A stretch of DNA of 64,000 nucleotides. It comes from an uncultured Bacteroidaceae bacterium (GTDB lineage Bacteria > Bacteroidota > Bacteroidia > Bacteroidales > Bacteroidaceae). Below, piece after piece: positions 1 to 8,003 of this stretch. The translations under genes were made by a program, and so were the position numbers. The stretch spans positions 121,060 through 185,059 of the forward strand of contig CALUJL010000027.1 of the NCBI GenBank assembly GCA_944320955.1, read 5' to 3'. Each line of letters starts with the position of its first letter. Within the stretch, counting starts at the first letter, position 1. The notes beneath the pieces were generated by a model. The model searched no databases and was not told where the DNA came from. It saw only the letters and a program-made list of their open reading frames with translations.

Positions 1-1
1 C

Positions 2-34
2 AACCGCTACCGCATTGTCCGGGGTAAAGAATAA
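2..34 (+). CDS. C-terminal tail of an upstream gene (partial)
   Basis: The second forward frame reads [10 protein letters not shown] and then TAA at 32-34, a plausible end of a gene that starts before the window. Only eleven codons are visible, so the identity is unknown. A shorter alternative in frame 1 stops at 25-27, and the region could also be non-coding. Confidence 0.25.
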   Translation, partial: NRYRIVRGKE

Positions 35-41
35 ATTTCCC

Positions 42-119
42 GCAACACTTCTCCCCGAAAGCCCTGCCGCTTTCCGGGAAAAGTGCTGCCGCTTTTTCCC
101 GAAACACCCGCATCTTTTA
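42..119. repeat. 22-nt-period intergenic repeat array a
   Basis: Three to four contiguous units (cores GCCCTGCCGCTTTC, GTGCTGCCGCTTTTT and the degenerate CACCCGCATCTTTT) separated by C/G-rich linkers and A-runs. The array fills almost the whole gap in front of kduI. Confidence 0.8.
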
Positions 120-146
120 ATCAAAACATATAGCACAAACGAAATT

Positions 147-1082
147 ATGAAGAAAATCGCATTGTCAGTAATGGCCGGTGCTTTCGCACTGAGCCTCTCG
201 GCGCAGGTGAACTACACCATGCAGACCGCCTGCAATCCGCAGGACGTAAAGACGTACGACACAGAGCGTCTGCGCAGCGCCTTCGTCATGGAGAAAGTAA
301 TGGTGGCAGATGAAATCAACGTAACCTACTCCATGTACGACCGTTTCATCTTCGGCGGCGCCATGCCCGTCAATAAGACTTTGACGTTGGAGACCATCGA
401 TCCGCTCAAGGCGCCCTACTTCCTTTATGCCCGCGAGCTGGGCGTAATCAACATCGGCGGCGACGGCATCGTCACCGTGGACGGCACCGAGTACGAACTT
501 TCCTTCAAGGACGCCCTCTACGTGGGCAGCGGAAACCAGGAAGTCACCTTCCGCAGCAAAAATCCCGCGCAGCCGGCCAAGTTCTACATCAACTCCGCTT
601 GCGCCCACAAGAGCTACAAGACTCAACTTTTGAGCTGCAACCCCGACAATAAGAAGGCCACTCCTGCCAACCAGCTCAAGGCCGGCCGCATGGAGGAGAG
701 CAACGACCGCGTAATCAACCAGCTCATCATCAAGCCCGTGCTGGAGAAGACCGAAGGCGGCGGCACCTGCCAGCTGCAAATGGGCCTCACCGAGCTGAAG
801 CCGGGCAGCGTCTGGAACACCATGCCGGCGCATACCCACAGCCGCCGCATCGAGGCTTATTTCTACTTCAACGTGCCCGAGGGCAACGCCATCTGCCACC
901 TCATGGGAGAACCGCAGGAGGAACGCCTCGTATGGCTGCACAACGAGCAGGCAATCATGTCGCCCGAGTGGTCCATCCACGCCGCCGCCGGCACGAGCAA
1001 CTACATGTTCATCTGGGGAATGGCCGGGGAAAACCTCGACTACGGCGACCAGGACAAGATCGAGTACCTCGACATGAAGTAA
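147..1082 (+). CDS. kduI: 5-keto-4-deoxyuronate isomerase, apparently exported
   Basis: KduI interconverts 5-keto-4-deoxyuronate and 2,5-diketo-3-deoxygluconate in the breakdown of unsaturated uronates from pectin or glycosaminoglycans. The 311-residue product carries the family's cupin metal site: [13 protein letters not shown] (His and Glu ligands near 228-235) and a later [26 protein letters not shown] block with His near 277; the block [23 protein letters not shown] is also typical. The chosen ATG at 147 gives a start [20 protein letters not shown] that looks like a Sec signal peptide, whereas family members are about 280 residues and cytosolic. An internal ATG at 219 would give a normal-length, signal-less enzyme. 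No other uronate genes are in view; the left neighbour is cut off. The family call is firm, the location is not. Confidence 0.9.
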   Translation: MKKIALSVMAGAFALSLSAQVNYTMQTACNPQDVKTYDTERLRSAFVMEKVMVADEINVTYSMYDRFIFGGAMPVNKTLTLETIDPLKAPYFLYARELGVINIGGDGIVTVDGTEYELSFKDALYVGSGNQEVTFRSKNPAQPAKFYINSACAHKSYKTQLLSCNPDNKKATPANQLKAGRMEESNDRVINQLIIKPVLEKTEGGGTCQLQMGLTELKPGSVWNTMPAHTHSRRIEAYFYFNVPEGNAICHLMGEPQEERLVWLHNEQAIMSPEWSIHAAAGTSNYMFIWGMAGENLDYGDQDKIEYLDMK

Positions 1083-1126
1083 CTTCCCGCTGCACTATCT
1101 GACCAATAGTGATATACCACGATTTT

Positions 1127-1167
1127 GCCGCCCTGCAGGAAACCGTTTCCTGCGGGGCGGCTTTTTT
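1127..1167 (+). terminator. Intrinsic terminator after kduI
   Basis: GCCGCCCTGCAGGAAAC (1127-1143) pairs with GTTTCCTGCGGGGCGGC (1145-1161), with one or two mismatches, and is followed by six T residues. Confidence 0.85.
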
Positions 1168-1190
1168 CTGCGCCCGCCGGGACATTGCGG

Positions 1191-1322
1191 GAGAGCCCCA
1201 GCCGCTTTCTCCCCGGGGTGCTGCCGCTTTTCCAAAAAAGTGCTGCCGCTTTTCCCAAAAAGCGCTGCCGCTTTTCCCGGAAAGTCCCAGCGCTTTTAGC
1301 AGAAAGTGGCGGCCGTTTCCTT
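1191..1322. repeat. 22-nt-period intergenic repeat array b
   Basis: The clearest example of the period: unit starts fall at about 1218, 1240, 1262, 1284 and 1306, exactly 22 nt apart, with cores GTGCTGCCGCTTTT, GCGCTGCCGCTTTT and GTCCCAGCGCTTTT. It lies after the kduI terminator. Between it and the next gene only the promoter at 1378 is recognisable. Confidence 0.85.
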
Positions 1323-1377
1323 CCGGCCATACAGGGAAGTCGTGTTAAAGAAAAGTAAATTGCGCCCTTTGCAGCTT

Positions 1378-1385
1378 TACTTTTG
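1378..1385 (+). promoter_or_regulatory. -7 box of the FN3 lipoprotein promoter
   Basis: TACTTTTG matches the Bacteroidetes -7 consensus TAnnTTTG, 80 nt before the start codon. A TTGC at 1360-1363 is spaced too closely (14 nt) for an ideal -33 element. Confidence 0.45.
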
Positions 1386-1464
1386 GCTGTTTCCCCGTTG
1401 AAATTTCTTTCCTTTGCACTCTCTTTTGCAAAAAAGCATTATCAATCTACAACATTTCATCATT

Positions 1465-2238
1465 ATGAAGAAAAAAACTGTTCTGTTCCTTTTGCCGGCC
1501 TTCGCCTTCGCTTTGGCCGCCGCCCCCGTGCTCACCTCCTGCTCCGACGATGAAGGAAACGACGATCCCGGCTTCGGATCGCCCGAAAAGCTGGCCGCCC
1601 CCACGAACATCCGTCTCGACGAAGCCGAGAGAACTCTCCGCTGGGATGCCGTCCCCCATGCCGCTTCTTACACCATCTACCGCAACCTCTTAGGAGGCCT
1701 TGCCGCGCCGGCAGCGGAAGGCGCCAAAGCTTTGGGCAGTTCCACCTCCGTTACGGTGACTACGAACAGCTACCCTCTCACCGAAGCCGACTATGACGCT
1801 TGGCATACTTGGTACATCGTGGCCAATCCCCCTGCCAATTCTCCGCAGTACGAGGCTTCCAACTATGCAATTACCCCCACTTTCGTTTGTCCGGTCAACA
1901 AGCAGCTGCTCGCCACGCCGTCGGATTCCTCGTTTACCTATCAGATCATGAGCGTCGACTCCGCCTCCGGCAATCCCAACGTGCGCTTCTTCTGGGACGA
2001 AGTGCCCGAAGCCTTCAACTATACCTGCGTCGTGGCCGCCAGCGACTCCGGCTTCAGTTCCACCTCGAAGCGGGTGACGAGCAACACTTATGTAGACTTC
2101 CGTCTCCACTTCGGCCGCGTCTACACCGTTTCCCTCACGGCCAATCCCGACAACACCGGGGAGTGGATCGAGTCCGCCACCCTGCGGAAGCGCCTTACCA
2201 TGCCCGCTGCCAACGGAAGCGAAGCCCCGGAAGAATAA
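1465..2238 (+). CDS. Fibronectin type III-like lipoprotein
   Basis: A 257-residue surface or periplasmic lipoprotein of unknown role. The start MKKKTVLFLLPAFAFALAAA leads into the lipobox LTSC and then an acidic stretch (SDDEGNDD) that resembles Bacteroidetes lipoprotein export signals. Two fibronectin-like repeats are suggested by the paired pattern LRWDAVPHAASYTIYRN (about 55-70) and FFWDEVPEAFNYTCVVAAS (about 170-190), each a W-D-x-V-P core. No enzymatic motif is visible. The ATG at 1465 was chosen because it begins the signal peptide; an upstream in-frame ATG at 1414 would bury it. The gene stands alone with its own promoter and terminator. Confidence 0.75.
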   Translation: MKKKTVLFLLPAFAFALAAAPVLTSCSDDEGNDDPGFGSPEKLAAPTNIRLDEAERTLRWDAVPHAASYTIYRNLLGGLAAPAAEGAKALGSSTSVTVTTNSYPLTEADYDAWHTWYIVANPPANSPQYEASNYAITPTFVCPVNKQLLATPSDSSFTYQIMSVDSASGNPNVRFFWDEVPEAFNYTCVVAASDSGFSSTSKRVTSNTYVDFRLHFGRVYTVSLTANPDNTGEWIESATLRKRLTMPAANGSEAPEE

Positions 2239-2268
2239 GAATCGCCCCGCCTCGTGCGATATCCTCCG

Positions 2269-2303
2269 GCGCGCCGCCCCTTCCCGGGCAGCGCGCTTTT
2301 TTT
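2269..2303 (+). terminator. Intrinsic terminator of the FN3 lipoprotein gene
   Basis: GCGCGC-C-GCCC (2269-2279) pairs with GGGC-A-GCGCGC (2286-2296), with one C-A mismatch, followed by seven T residues. Confidence 0.8.
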
Positions 2304-2334
2304 ATGCCGCAGCCCGCCCGCCCGGGCCAGCCGT

Positions 2335-2475
2335 GGTTTCCGGGGAAAGCCCTGCCGCTTTTCCCGGAAAGTGCTGCCACTTCTGGAGAAAAGTGCTGCA
2401 TCTTTTGCGGAAAAGCCCTGCATGTTTATTGAAAAAGCCCTGCATGTACCGGGAGAAACATGCAGGGCTTTTTTC
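2335..2475. repeat. 22-nt-period intergenic repeat array c
   Basis: About six units between two convergent genes, with cores CCCTGCCGCTTTT, GTGCTGCCACTTC, GTGCTGCATCTTTT and CCCTGCATGTTT. The last two units are in opposite orientation and form the hairpin at 2432-2474. Confidence 0.85.
2432..2474. terminator. Bidirectional terminator made from two inverted repeat units
   Basis: AAAAAGCCCTGCATGT (2432-2447) is the perfect reverse complement of ACATGCAGGGCTTTTT (2458-2473). The A-run and T-run on either side let it act on both strands, between two convergent genes. Confidence 0.8.
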
Positions 2476-2513
2476 GTGGCGGCGCAGGGCTTCCGCAGGC
2501 TTTACGCCGTGCT

Positions 2514-3890
2514 TCAGAAGATGCCCGCGCCCAGTTCGTTGAGGAAGATGAGCACGATGAGGACGGGCACTACGTAGCGCAGCAGGAGAGTGAAGGGGCG
2601 GAGCAGGCGGAAGCGCAGCGTGCCGTAGTTTGTGAGCTCCTCGGCTATGACGTTGCGCTCCAGCTTCCAGCCGACGAAGAGGGAGATGAAGAAGGCTCCT
2701 ATGGGGAGCATCAGCTTGGCCGTTACAAAGTCGAAGAGGTCGAAGAGCGTCATCCCGCAAACGGTGTAGGGCTTCAGGAGGCCCATGGAGAGGGCGCACA
2801 GCGTGCCGAGCAGCGAGCATCCCGCCGTCACCAGCACCGCGGCGCGGTGGCGGCTGAGGCCGAACTCTTCGGCCAGGTAGGCCGTCACCACTTCGTGCAG
2901 CGAGATGGTGCTCGTCAGCGTGGCCAGGATGAGAAGCACGTAGAAGAGCAGCGAGAAAAGGTAGCCCAGAAGGGGCAGCGAGCCGAAGGCCGACTGCAGG
3001 ACGGAGGGCAGCGTGATGAAGAGCAGCGAGGGGCCGGCGTCCACTCCCACTCCCTCCACGGAGAAAACCGCAGGGAAAATCATCAGCCCGGCCATGATGG
3101 CGACGAACGTATCGATGACGCCCACGCTCAGCGCCGTCTGGCCCAGCCGCGTGTTGCGGTTGAAGTAAGAGGCATAGGTGCAGAGGCATCCCATGCCGAG
3201 GCTCAGGGAGAAGAAGGCCTGCCCCATGGCGGCGAGGACGACGCCGGAGTCGATTTTCGAAAAGTCGGGCGTGAAGAGGAAGCGCATGGCTTCGCCCGCG
3301 CCGGGCATCGTCAGCGCGCAGCCCACGAGCACGAGCAGCAGCAGGAAAAACAGCGGCATGAAGACCTTGGAGGACTTCTCGATGCCTTTCACTACCCCTT
3401 GGGCTATGACCACATGGGTGAGCACCAGGAAGAATACGGTGTAGACCACGGGCATGACGGGGTCGGCCACGAAGCGGTTGAAGTACTGCGTAAACTCCCC
3501 GCTGCCGCTCATCCCCTGGAAACGGCTCAGCAGCGAGGCCACGGTGTACTCTACGGTCCAGCCGGCTACCACTGCATAGTAGCTCAGGATGAGGAAGCCG
3601 GTGAGCACTCCGAGGCGGCCCACCCATATCCAGCGCGTGCCCGGCGCCAGATGGCGGTAGGCCGCGGCGGTGTTGGCGCGGCCGCGGCGGCCGATGATGA
3701 ACTCCGAAATCATGACGGGCATGCCCATCAGGAGGACGCAGAGTATGTAGACCAGGATGAAGGCCGCTCCCCCGTTTTCACCCGTCTGCGTGGGGAAGCG
3801 CCAGATGTTGCCCAGCCCTACGGCAGAGCCTGCCGAGGCCAGGATGGCGCCGATGCGGCTGCCGAAATTGGCGCGTGAGGTTGGTGTCAT
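2514..3890 (-). CDS. Neurotransmitter:sodium symporter (NSS) family transporter
   Basis: A 458-residue inner-membrane transporter that should move an amino acid or related solute with sodium. The start MTPTSRANFGSRIGAILASA is followed by GSAVGLGNIWRFP, the TM1 signature of the LeuT/SNF family that forms the sodium and substrate site. About eleven or twelve hydrophobic segments follow, in line with the usual 440-510 residues. The ATG at 3890 was chosen because upstream in-frame sequence is repeat array. The next gene upstream on the same strand is another sodium symporter, 223 bp away. The substrate cannot be told from the sequence. Confidence 0.9.
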   Translation of the reverse strand: MTPTSRANFGSRIGAILASAGSAVGLGNIWRFPTQTGENGGAAFILVYILCVLLMGMPVMISEFIIGRRGRANTAAAYRHLAPGTRWIWVGRLGVLTGFLILSYYAVVAGWTVEYTVASLLSRFQGMSGSGEFTQYFNRFVADPVMPVVYTVFFLVLTHVVIAQGVVKGIEKSSKVFMPLFFLLLLVLVGCALTMPGAGEAMRFLFTPDFSKIDSGVVLAAMGQAFFSLSLGMGCLCTYASYFNRNTRLGQTALSVGVIDTFVAIMAGLMIFPAVFSVEGVGVDAGPSLLFITLPSVLQSAFGSLPLLGYLFSLLFYVLLILATLTSTISLHEVVTAYLAEEFGLSRHRAAVLVTAGCSLLGTLCALSMGLLKPYTVCGMTLFDLFDFVTAKLMLPIGAFFISLFVGWKLERNVIAEELTNYGTLRFRLLRPFTLLLRYVVPVLIVLIFLNELGAGIF

Positions 3891-3956
3891 ATCGAGTAGC
3901 GTGTTGGTTCGTTTCGTGCGGGGCTCCCCGGCGGGAGCGGCGGGGCTTCCGGGCGG

Positions 3957-4042
3957 GAGTGCTGCCGCTTTTTCCCAAAAGTGCTGCCGCTTTTTTCCAA
4001 AAGTGCTGCCGCTTTCGGCGGAAAGGTGCAGCGCTTTTTCCC
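3957..4042. repeat. 22-nt-period intergenic repeat array d
   Basis: Four units in the gap between two co-directional minus-strand transporter genes: three GTGCTGCCGCTTT cores in a row and one GGTGCAGCGCTTTT. Flanking sequence is GC-rich with nothing else recognisable. Confidence 0.85.
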
Positions 4043-4113
4043 GCGGGTTGCCGCGCTCCTGCCGCCTGCCTGCGGCGCTCCCGTCCGGCCGGTGCGGGGG
4101 AGGGGGGAGGGGG

Positions 4114-5670
4114 TCAGGCCGCTTTGCGGTAGAGGCGGGCGGCCAGGGCGATGGCAATGCAGGACAAGGGGAAGGACCACACGATGGGGTCCACCAGGTC
4201 CAGCGGGTAAGTCGTCAGGAGGCAGTCCTGCCCGAAGAGCGCGCGGCAGAGCCCTATGGCTTCCGACTCCTTGCGGTGGAGGAAAAGCATGGCAAAGCTG
4301 CTGCCCGCGAGGCCCACCGCCATGCTCCACAGTGCGGCGCGGCGGTCGACGCGCGGGCAGTAGAGCGAGCAGAAGTAGGCAGGCAGGAACGTGGAGGCGC
4401 AGACGCCCATGAAGAGCGATGTGCCGCGGGCTATGATGCCCTCGCTCAGAGTGTAGCAAATCACGTAGCTCAGGAGTATGGAGACGAGCACCGCCAGGCG
4501 GATAATCAGTGTGCTGCGGTTTTTCCCCTCACGGGCTTTGCGGGCGAGGGCGCCGTAGATGTCGGCCCCCGCGGCGGCGCCCATCGTGTGGAACTGCGCG
4601 CTGAGCGTGGACATGCTGGCCGAGAGGATGCACAACATGAAGATGACGGAGAACCACTCGGGCATGGCGTGGCTGATGAAGAGCGGGATTATCTTGTCCA
4701 TGTCCTGCACCATTTCGCCCGCCAGCTTGCCCTCGGTGCGGAAGAAGTACAGGTTGGAGAGCGCTCCGGCGTGGTAGATTACGCCGACGGTGATGGCCAA
4801 AAAGATGCAGCCTATCATGACTCCGCGGTTAAGCTGCCGGTTGCTCTCGACCGTCATGAAGCGCACGACGAGCTGGGGCTGCGCCAGGCAGCCGATTCCC
4901 ACGCCGAGGACGAACGAAGTGACCAGCGTGTACCACTGGGGGGAGTGGAACGCGGGCATCGCCGTCCAGCCGCGGTGGCCCACCTGGTGCAGCGCTTCGG
5001 GCACGAGGGGCGCCATGTCCGTCAGGGCGCGGTTGGCCTCGGTGAAGCCCATGCCCAGCGTGCGGTAGAGCCATGCGGCCAAAAAGGCCATGCACACGAA
5101 CATGATGACGGCCTGCAGCGCATCGGTGTACATCACGCCCTTCATCCCTCCGGCCACGACGTAGGCCGCGATGATCAAAGTGAAGACGAGGAGCGCCACG
5201 TGATAGTCGATCTGGAAGATTTCCTCTATGAAAACCGCCCCGCCCTTGAGCACCACGGCGGCATAAAGCGGCATGCCGAGGAAGACGACCGCACCGGTGA
5301 GGACCTGTATGGCGCGGGACTTGTAATATAAGCCCAGGAACTGCGGGAACGAACCGGCATGGAGCTGCGCGCCGATGCGCCGCGTGCGCCGGCCGAAGAA
5401 GATGAAGGCTACGACCACTCCTACAAACATATTCAGGAAGCAGAGCCACTGAATTCCCATTCCGAACGTGGCCGCTACGCCGCCGAAGCCCACGATTGCC
5501 GAGGCCGATATGAAGGTTGCGCCGTAGGAGAGCGCCATGACGGCGGAATTCATCTGCCGCCCGCCCACAAGGTAGTCGTCCGAATTCTTGGTCCGCCTGT
5601 ATCCGAGCCAGCCGAGGAAGGCAATGGCCAGGAAATAGAGCATCACGATAAATCCTGTGTAGAAGTCCAT
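4114..5670 (-). CDS. Sodium:solute symporter (SSS) family transporter
   Basis: A 518-residue member of the SSS family, importing a solute with sodium across the inner membrane. The N-terminus MDFYTGFIVMLYFLAIAFLG and the block NSDDYLVGGRQMNSAVMALS followed by GATFISASAIVGFGG are the classic SSS start; about thirteen hydrophobic segments follow. It lies 4 nt downstream of a 36-residue membrane peptide gene on the same strand, an arrangement known for a symporter small accessory protein. The substrate (sugar, proline, pantothenate or an organic acid) cannot be assigned from sequence alone. Confidence 0.9.
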   Translation of the reverse strand: MDFYTGFIVMLYFLAIAFLGWLGYRRTKNSDDYLVGGRQMNSAVMALSYGATFISASAIVGFGGVAATFGMGIQWLCFLNMFVGVVVAFIFFGRRTRRIGAQLHAGSFPQFLGLYYKSRAIQVLTGAVVFLGMPLYAAVVLKGGAVFIEEIFQIDYHVALLVFTLIIAAYVVAGGMKGVMYTDALQAVIMFVCMAFLAAWLYRTLGMGFTEANRALTDMAPLVPEALHQVGHRGWTAMPAFHSPQWYTLVTSFVLGVGIGCLAQPQLVVRFMTVESNRQLNRGVMIGCIFLAITVGVIYHAGALSNLYFFRTEGKLAGEMVQDMDKIIPLFISHAMPEWFSVIFMLCILSASMSTLSAQFHTMGAAAGADIYGALARKAREGKNRSTLIIRLAVLVSILLSYVICYTLSEGIIARGTSLFMGVCASTFLPAYFCSLYCPRVDRRAALWSMAVGLAGSSFAMLFLHRKESEAIGLCRALFGQDCLLTTYPLDLVDPIVWSFPLSCIAIALAARLYRKAA

Positions 5671-5674
5671 TTTG

Positions 5675-5785
5675 CTATTTGTCCTTTTCGTTCCAATATT
5701 TAATGCCGTACCATACGGAGAAAGCTACGCATCCGACGATCAAAACGTAGACCATCCAGATGCCGGGGTCGGGTATTCCAAACAT
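5675..5785 (-). CDS. Symporter small accessory protein (36 residues)
   Basis: A tiny single-span membrane protein: MFGIPDPGIWMVYVLIVGC then a hydrophobic stretch ending in a charged tail (NEKDK). It ends 4 nt before the SSS symporter start, so the two are surely co-translated. Short proteins with an F-G-I-P-D-P-x-x-W start next to SSS symporters are annotated as symporter small accessory proteins; their mechanism is not known to me. It is easily missed because of its size and because an overlapping longer reading frame extends upstream. Confidence 0.8.
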   Translation of the reverse strand: MFGIPDPGIWMVYVLIVGCVAFSVWYGIKYWNEKDK

Positions 5786-5890
5786 AAGGCATTCATCTTT
5801 GCGCCGCGCGGGCGGCCGTTTGAGCGGGCAAAAGTAGTGAATTTTCCTAAAAATTGCGCCCCGGCGCCTGTTTTTTTGCGCTCCCCCGGC

Positions 5891-5978
5891 CGAAAAGCCC
5901 TGCATGTCCCGGGAAAAAGTGCTGCTACTTTCCGCAAAAAGCGCTGCCACTTTTTCCCGGAAGTGCTGCATCTTTTCC
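5891..5978. repeat. 22-nt-period intergenic repeat array e
   Basis: Four units (CCCTGCATGTCCC, GTGCTGCTACTTT, GCGCTGCCACTTTT, GTGCTGCATCTTTT) in the divergent gap between the symporter operon and the nrnA-like gene. The rest of the 324-bp gap holds only the nrnA promoter; no symporter promoter stands out. Confidence 0.85.
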
Positions 5979-6096
5979 TCCGGCGCCCCCGCCTTTTGCC
6001 GGCCGGGCGCGCCGCTTTCCCTCCCGCGCGGCGGGGAAGGGGCGGATTTTTCCTTATAAAATAATAAGCGATGCCGCATTTTTGGAAAGGATGTTG

Positions 6097-6104
6097 TACT
6101 TTTG
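6097..6104 (+). promoter_or_regulatory. -7 box abutting the nrnA-like start codon
   Basis: TACTTTTG fits TAnnTTTG exactly and ends 5 nt before the ATG at 6110. Transcription would then begin at or next to the start codon, giving a leaderless or nearly leaderless mRNA. A TTTG at 6081-6084 is spaced only 12 nt away, so the -33 element is unclear. Confidence 0.5.
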
Positions 6105-6109
6105 CCCCC

Positions 6110-7147
6110 ATGATACCTACCCTCTTCGATTCCTCCGCCGTGGCGGAATTCCGCAGTTGGACGGAGCGTTACCGCAGTTTTGTCATCGTCACGCACGTGT
6201 CCCCCGACGGGGACGCGATGGGTTCCGCCTTGGGGATGCTCCACTATCTGCAGGCCCGCGGCTGCCGGGCGCGCGTGGTGGTGCCCAATGCCTTCCCGGA
6301 GTTTTTCCGCTGGATGCCGCAGGTGGGGAGCGTCGTGCAGTACGATTTCCACCGCGAGCAGGCCGACCGCCTCATCGACGAGGCGGAAGCCGTCTTCTGC
6401 CTCGACTTCAACGGGCTCGGCCGCACCGGGGCCGTGGGCGAGAAGCTGCGCGCGGCGGGCAAGCCCATGGCCCTCGTGGACCATCACCCCTCGCCCGAGG
6501 AGGGTTTCGACCTCACCTTTTCCCGCCCGGCGCTGTGCGCCACGGCCGAAGTGCTCTTCCGCCTCATCGACGAGGCGGGCCACTCCGGCCTCATCGGCAA
6601 GGACTGCGCCACCTGTCTCTACACCGGGCTGATGACCGACACGGGGGCGTTCACCTACAACTCCGCCCGTCCCGAGATTTTCGCCATAGTCAGCCGCCTC
6701 CTCTCCTGCGGCATCGACAAGGACTACATATACCGCCGCATCTTCTGCGCCCAGTCTGTCGGCCGGATGAAGCTCATGGGATACGCACTTTATGCCAAGA
6801 TGAAAATATATCCCGAGCTGCGCTCCGCCCTGATATGGCTCACCCAGGACGAACTCAAGCGCTTCTCCTACGTAAAGGGCGACACCGAAGGCTTCGTCAA
6901 CCTGCCCCTCCAGATGAAAGGCATCGTGTTTTCCTGCTTCCTGCGCGAGGACAAGACGATGATCAAGGTGTCCCTCCGCTCCGTGGGGCGCTTCTCCTGC
7001 ACGGATTTTGCCTCGACCGTCTTCAAGGGCGGCGGCCATCGCAACGCCTCGGGCGGCGAGTTTTACGAAGACATGGACCGCGCCATCGCCCGCTTCGAAG
7101 AGGGGCTCGAACTTTTCCGCCCCCAGCTGGAGGCCCCCGCCCGATAA
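6110..7147 (+). CDS. NrnA-type DHH phosphoesterase (oligoribonuclease / pAp phosphatase family)
   Basis: A cytoplasmic metal-dependent phosphoesterase, 345 residues, likely to degrade nanoRNAs or dephosphorylate pAp. The DHH motifs are visible in order: THVSPDGDAMGSALG (near 26-40), FCLDFNG (near 100), VDHHPSP (near 123-129, the DHH core) and TGLMTDTGAFTY (near 175-185), with the DHHA1 motif GGGHRNASGGEF near the C-terminus. The start at 6110 matches the promoter position; an ATG at 6071 lies upstream of it and would not be transcribed. A lipoprotein gene follows 28 nt downstream, probably in the same transcript. Confidence 0.9.
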   Translation: MIPTLFDSSAVAEFRSWTERYRSFVIVTHVSPDGDAMGSALGMLHYLQARGCRARVVVPNAFPEFFRWMPQVGSVVQYDFHREQADRLIDEAEAVFCLDFNGLGRTGAVGEKLRAAGKPMALVDHHPSPEEGFDLTFSRPALCATAEVLFRLIDEAGHSGLIGKDCATCLYTGLMTDTGAFTYNSARPEIFAIVSRLLSCGIDKDYIYRRIFCAQSVGRMKLMGYALYAKMKIYPELRSALIWLTQDELKRFSYVKGDTEGFVNLPLQMKGIVFSCFLREDKTMIKVSLRSVGRFSCTDFASTVFKGGGHRNASGGEFYEDMDRAIARFEEGLELFRPQLEAPAR

Positions 7148-7175
7148 ACCAACCGAAAACACTACCCCGAAGAAT

Positions 7176-7850
7176 ATGAAACACTACATCCCCCATCTGC
7201 TCCTTGCCCTACTCCTCCCCCTCTGCTGCGCCTCGTGCGACGACACGAAGACCTACGCCGACATGCTCGAAGAGGAGGAAGACATGATAAACTCCTTCAT
7301 TTCCTCGCGCGGGCTCAACATCTTGAGCGAAAACGGCTTCGACCCCTCCCGCAAAATGGGGGAGAAAGACTACGTGCTCTTTACCGCCGACGGAGTCTAC
7401 CTCCACATCGATTCCGTAGGCCACGGCCCCACGCTCTACCATGTGCTGGACTCGCTGACGAAAAGGAACAGCGGTTACCGCATGCAGATCACCGTCCGTT
7501 TCCTGGAGTACAGCCTCTCCGTGGGCGACACCATAGTGACTAACTTCTACACCAACGCCTCTCCCGAGCAGTTCTACTACGCCAAAGGCTCCTCCTACTC
7601 GGGCTATTCCTCCTCTTCCTCGCATTACACGTACGGAAGCTTCTTCGCTTCTGCCGACCAGACCGAGACCGCCACGCTCATGCGCACCTACTACGGCACG
7701 CAAGTGCCCGGCGGATGGCTCAAACCGCTGCAGTACGTGGGCGACGGCGGCCGCGTGCGCGTCATCGTCCCCTCCGAGATGGGCCACACCTCGGCGCAGG
7801 CCAACGTGCTTCCCTACTACTACGAAATCGAATACAAGCGATACAACTAA
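7176..7850 (+). CDS. DUF4827 lipoprotein
   Basis: A 224-residue envelope lipoprotein. The start MKHYIPHLLLALLLPLCCAS runs into a CCASC lipobox, and the mature part begins DDTKTYADMLEEEEDMINSF, which is characteristic of the Bacteroidales DUF4827 family. This family has an FKBP-like fold (segment DGVYLHIDSVGHGPT), but prolyl isomerase activity has not been shown to my knowledge. A Ser/Tyr-rich loop (YSGYSSSSSHYTYGS, near 150) is odd and probably flexible. It follows the nrnA-like gene by 28 nt, as often in relatives. Confidence 0.8.
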   Translation: MKHYIPHLLLALLLPLCCASCDDTKTYADMLEEEEDMINSFISSRGLNILSENGFDPSRKMGEKDYVLFTADGVYLHIDSVGHGPTLYHVLDSLTKRNSGYRMQITVRFLEYSLSVGDTIVTNFYTNASPEQFYYAKGSSYSGYSSSSSHYTYGSFFASADQTETATLMRTYYGTQVPGGWLKPLQYVGDGGRVRVIVPSEMGHTSAQANVLPYYYEIEYKRYN

Positions 7851-7895
7851 CCCCCCGTGCCGCACCCTGCGGGCCGAAGCGCAGCACCCCCGCGG

Positions 7896-7981
7896 CAAAA
7901 GCCCTGCCGCTTCCGGACGGAAGCGCAGCCACTTTTCCCGAAAAGCGCTGCATCTTTTCCCCGAAAGCGCAGGCACTTTCC
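7896..7981. repeat. 22-nt-period intergenic repeat array f
   Basis: Four units (CCCTGCCGCTTC, GCGCAGCCACTTTT, GCGCTGCATCTTTT, GCGCAGGCACTTTC) between two co-directional genes, ending 23 nt before the mutase start codon. It is therefore probably transcribed as leader. Confidence 0.85.
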
Positions 7982-8003
7982 TAAAAAACCGTTACTGAAA
8001 AAA

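Noticed and set aside
1191..1322. The 22-nt arrays as CRISPR arrays
   Set aside because: Units are contiguous, with no unique spacers of constant length, only 2-6 per site, dispersed over 24 sites, and there are no cas genes.
2460..3878. A 472-codon open frame antisense to the NSS transporter, and similar long antisense frames over the SSS transporter, AlkD, infB and others
   Set aside because: They lie opposite well-recognised proteins, are rich in His, Arg, Gly and Ala as expected from GC-rich shadow frames, and have no family features.
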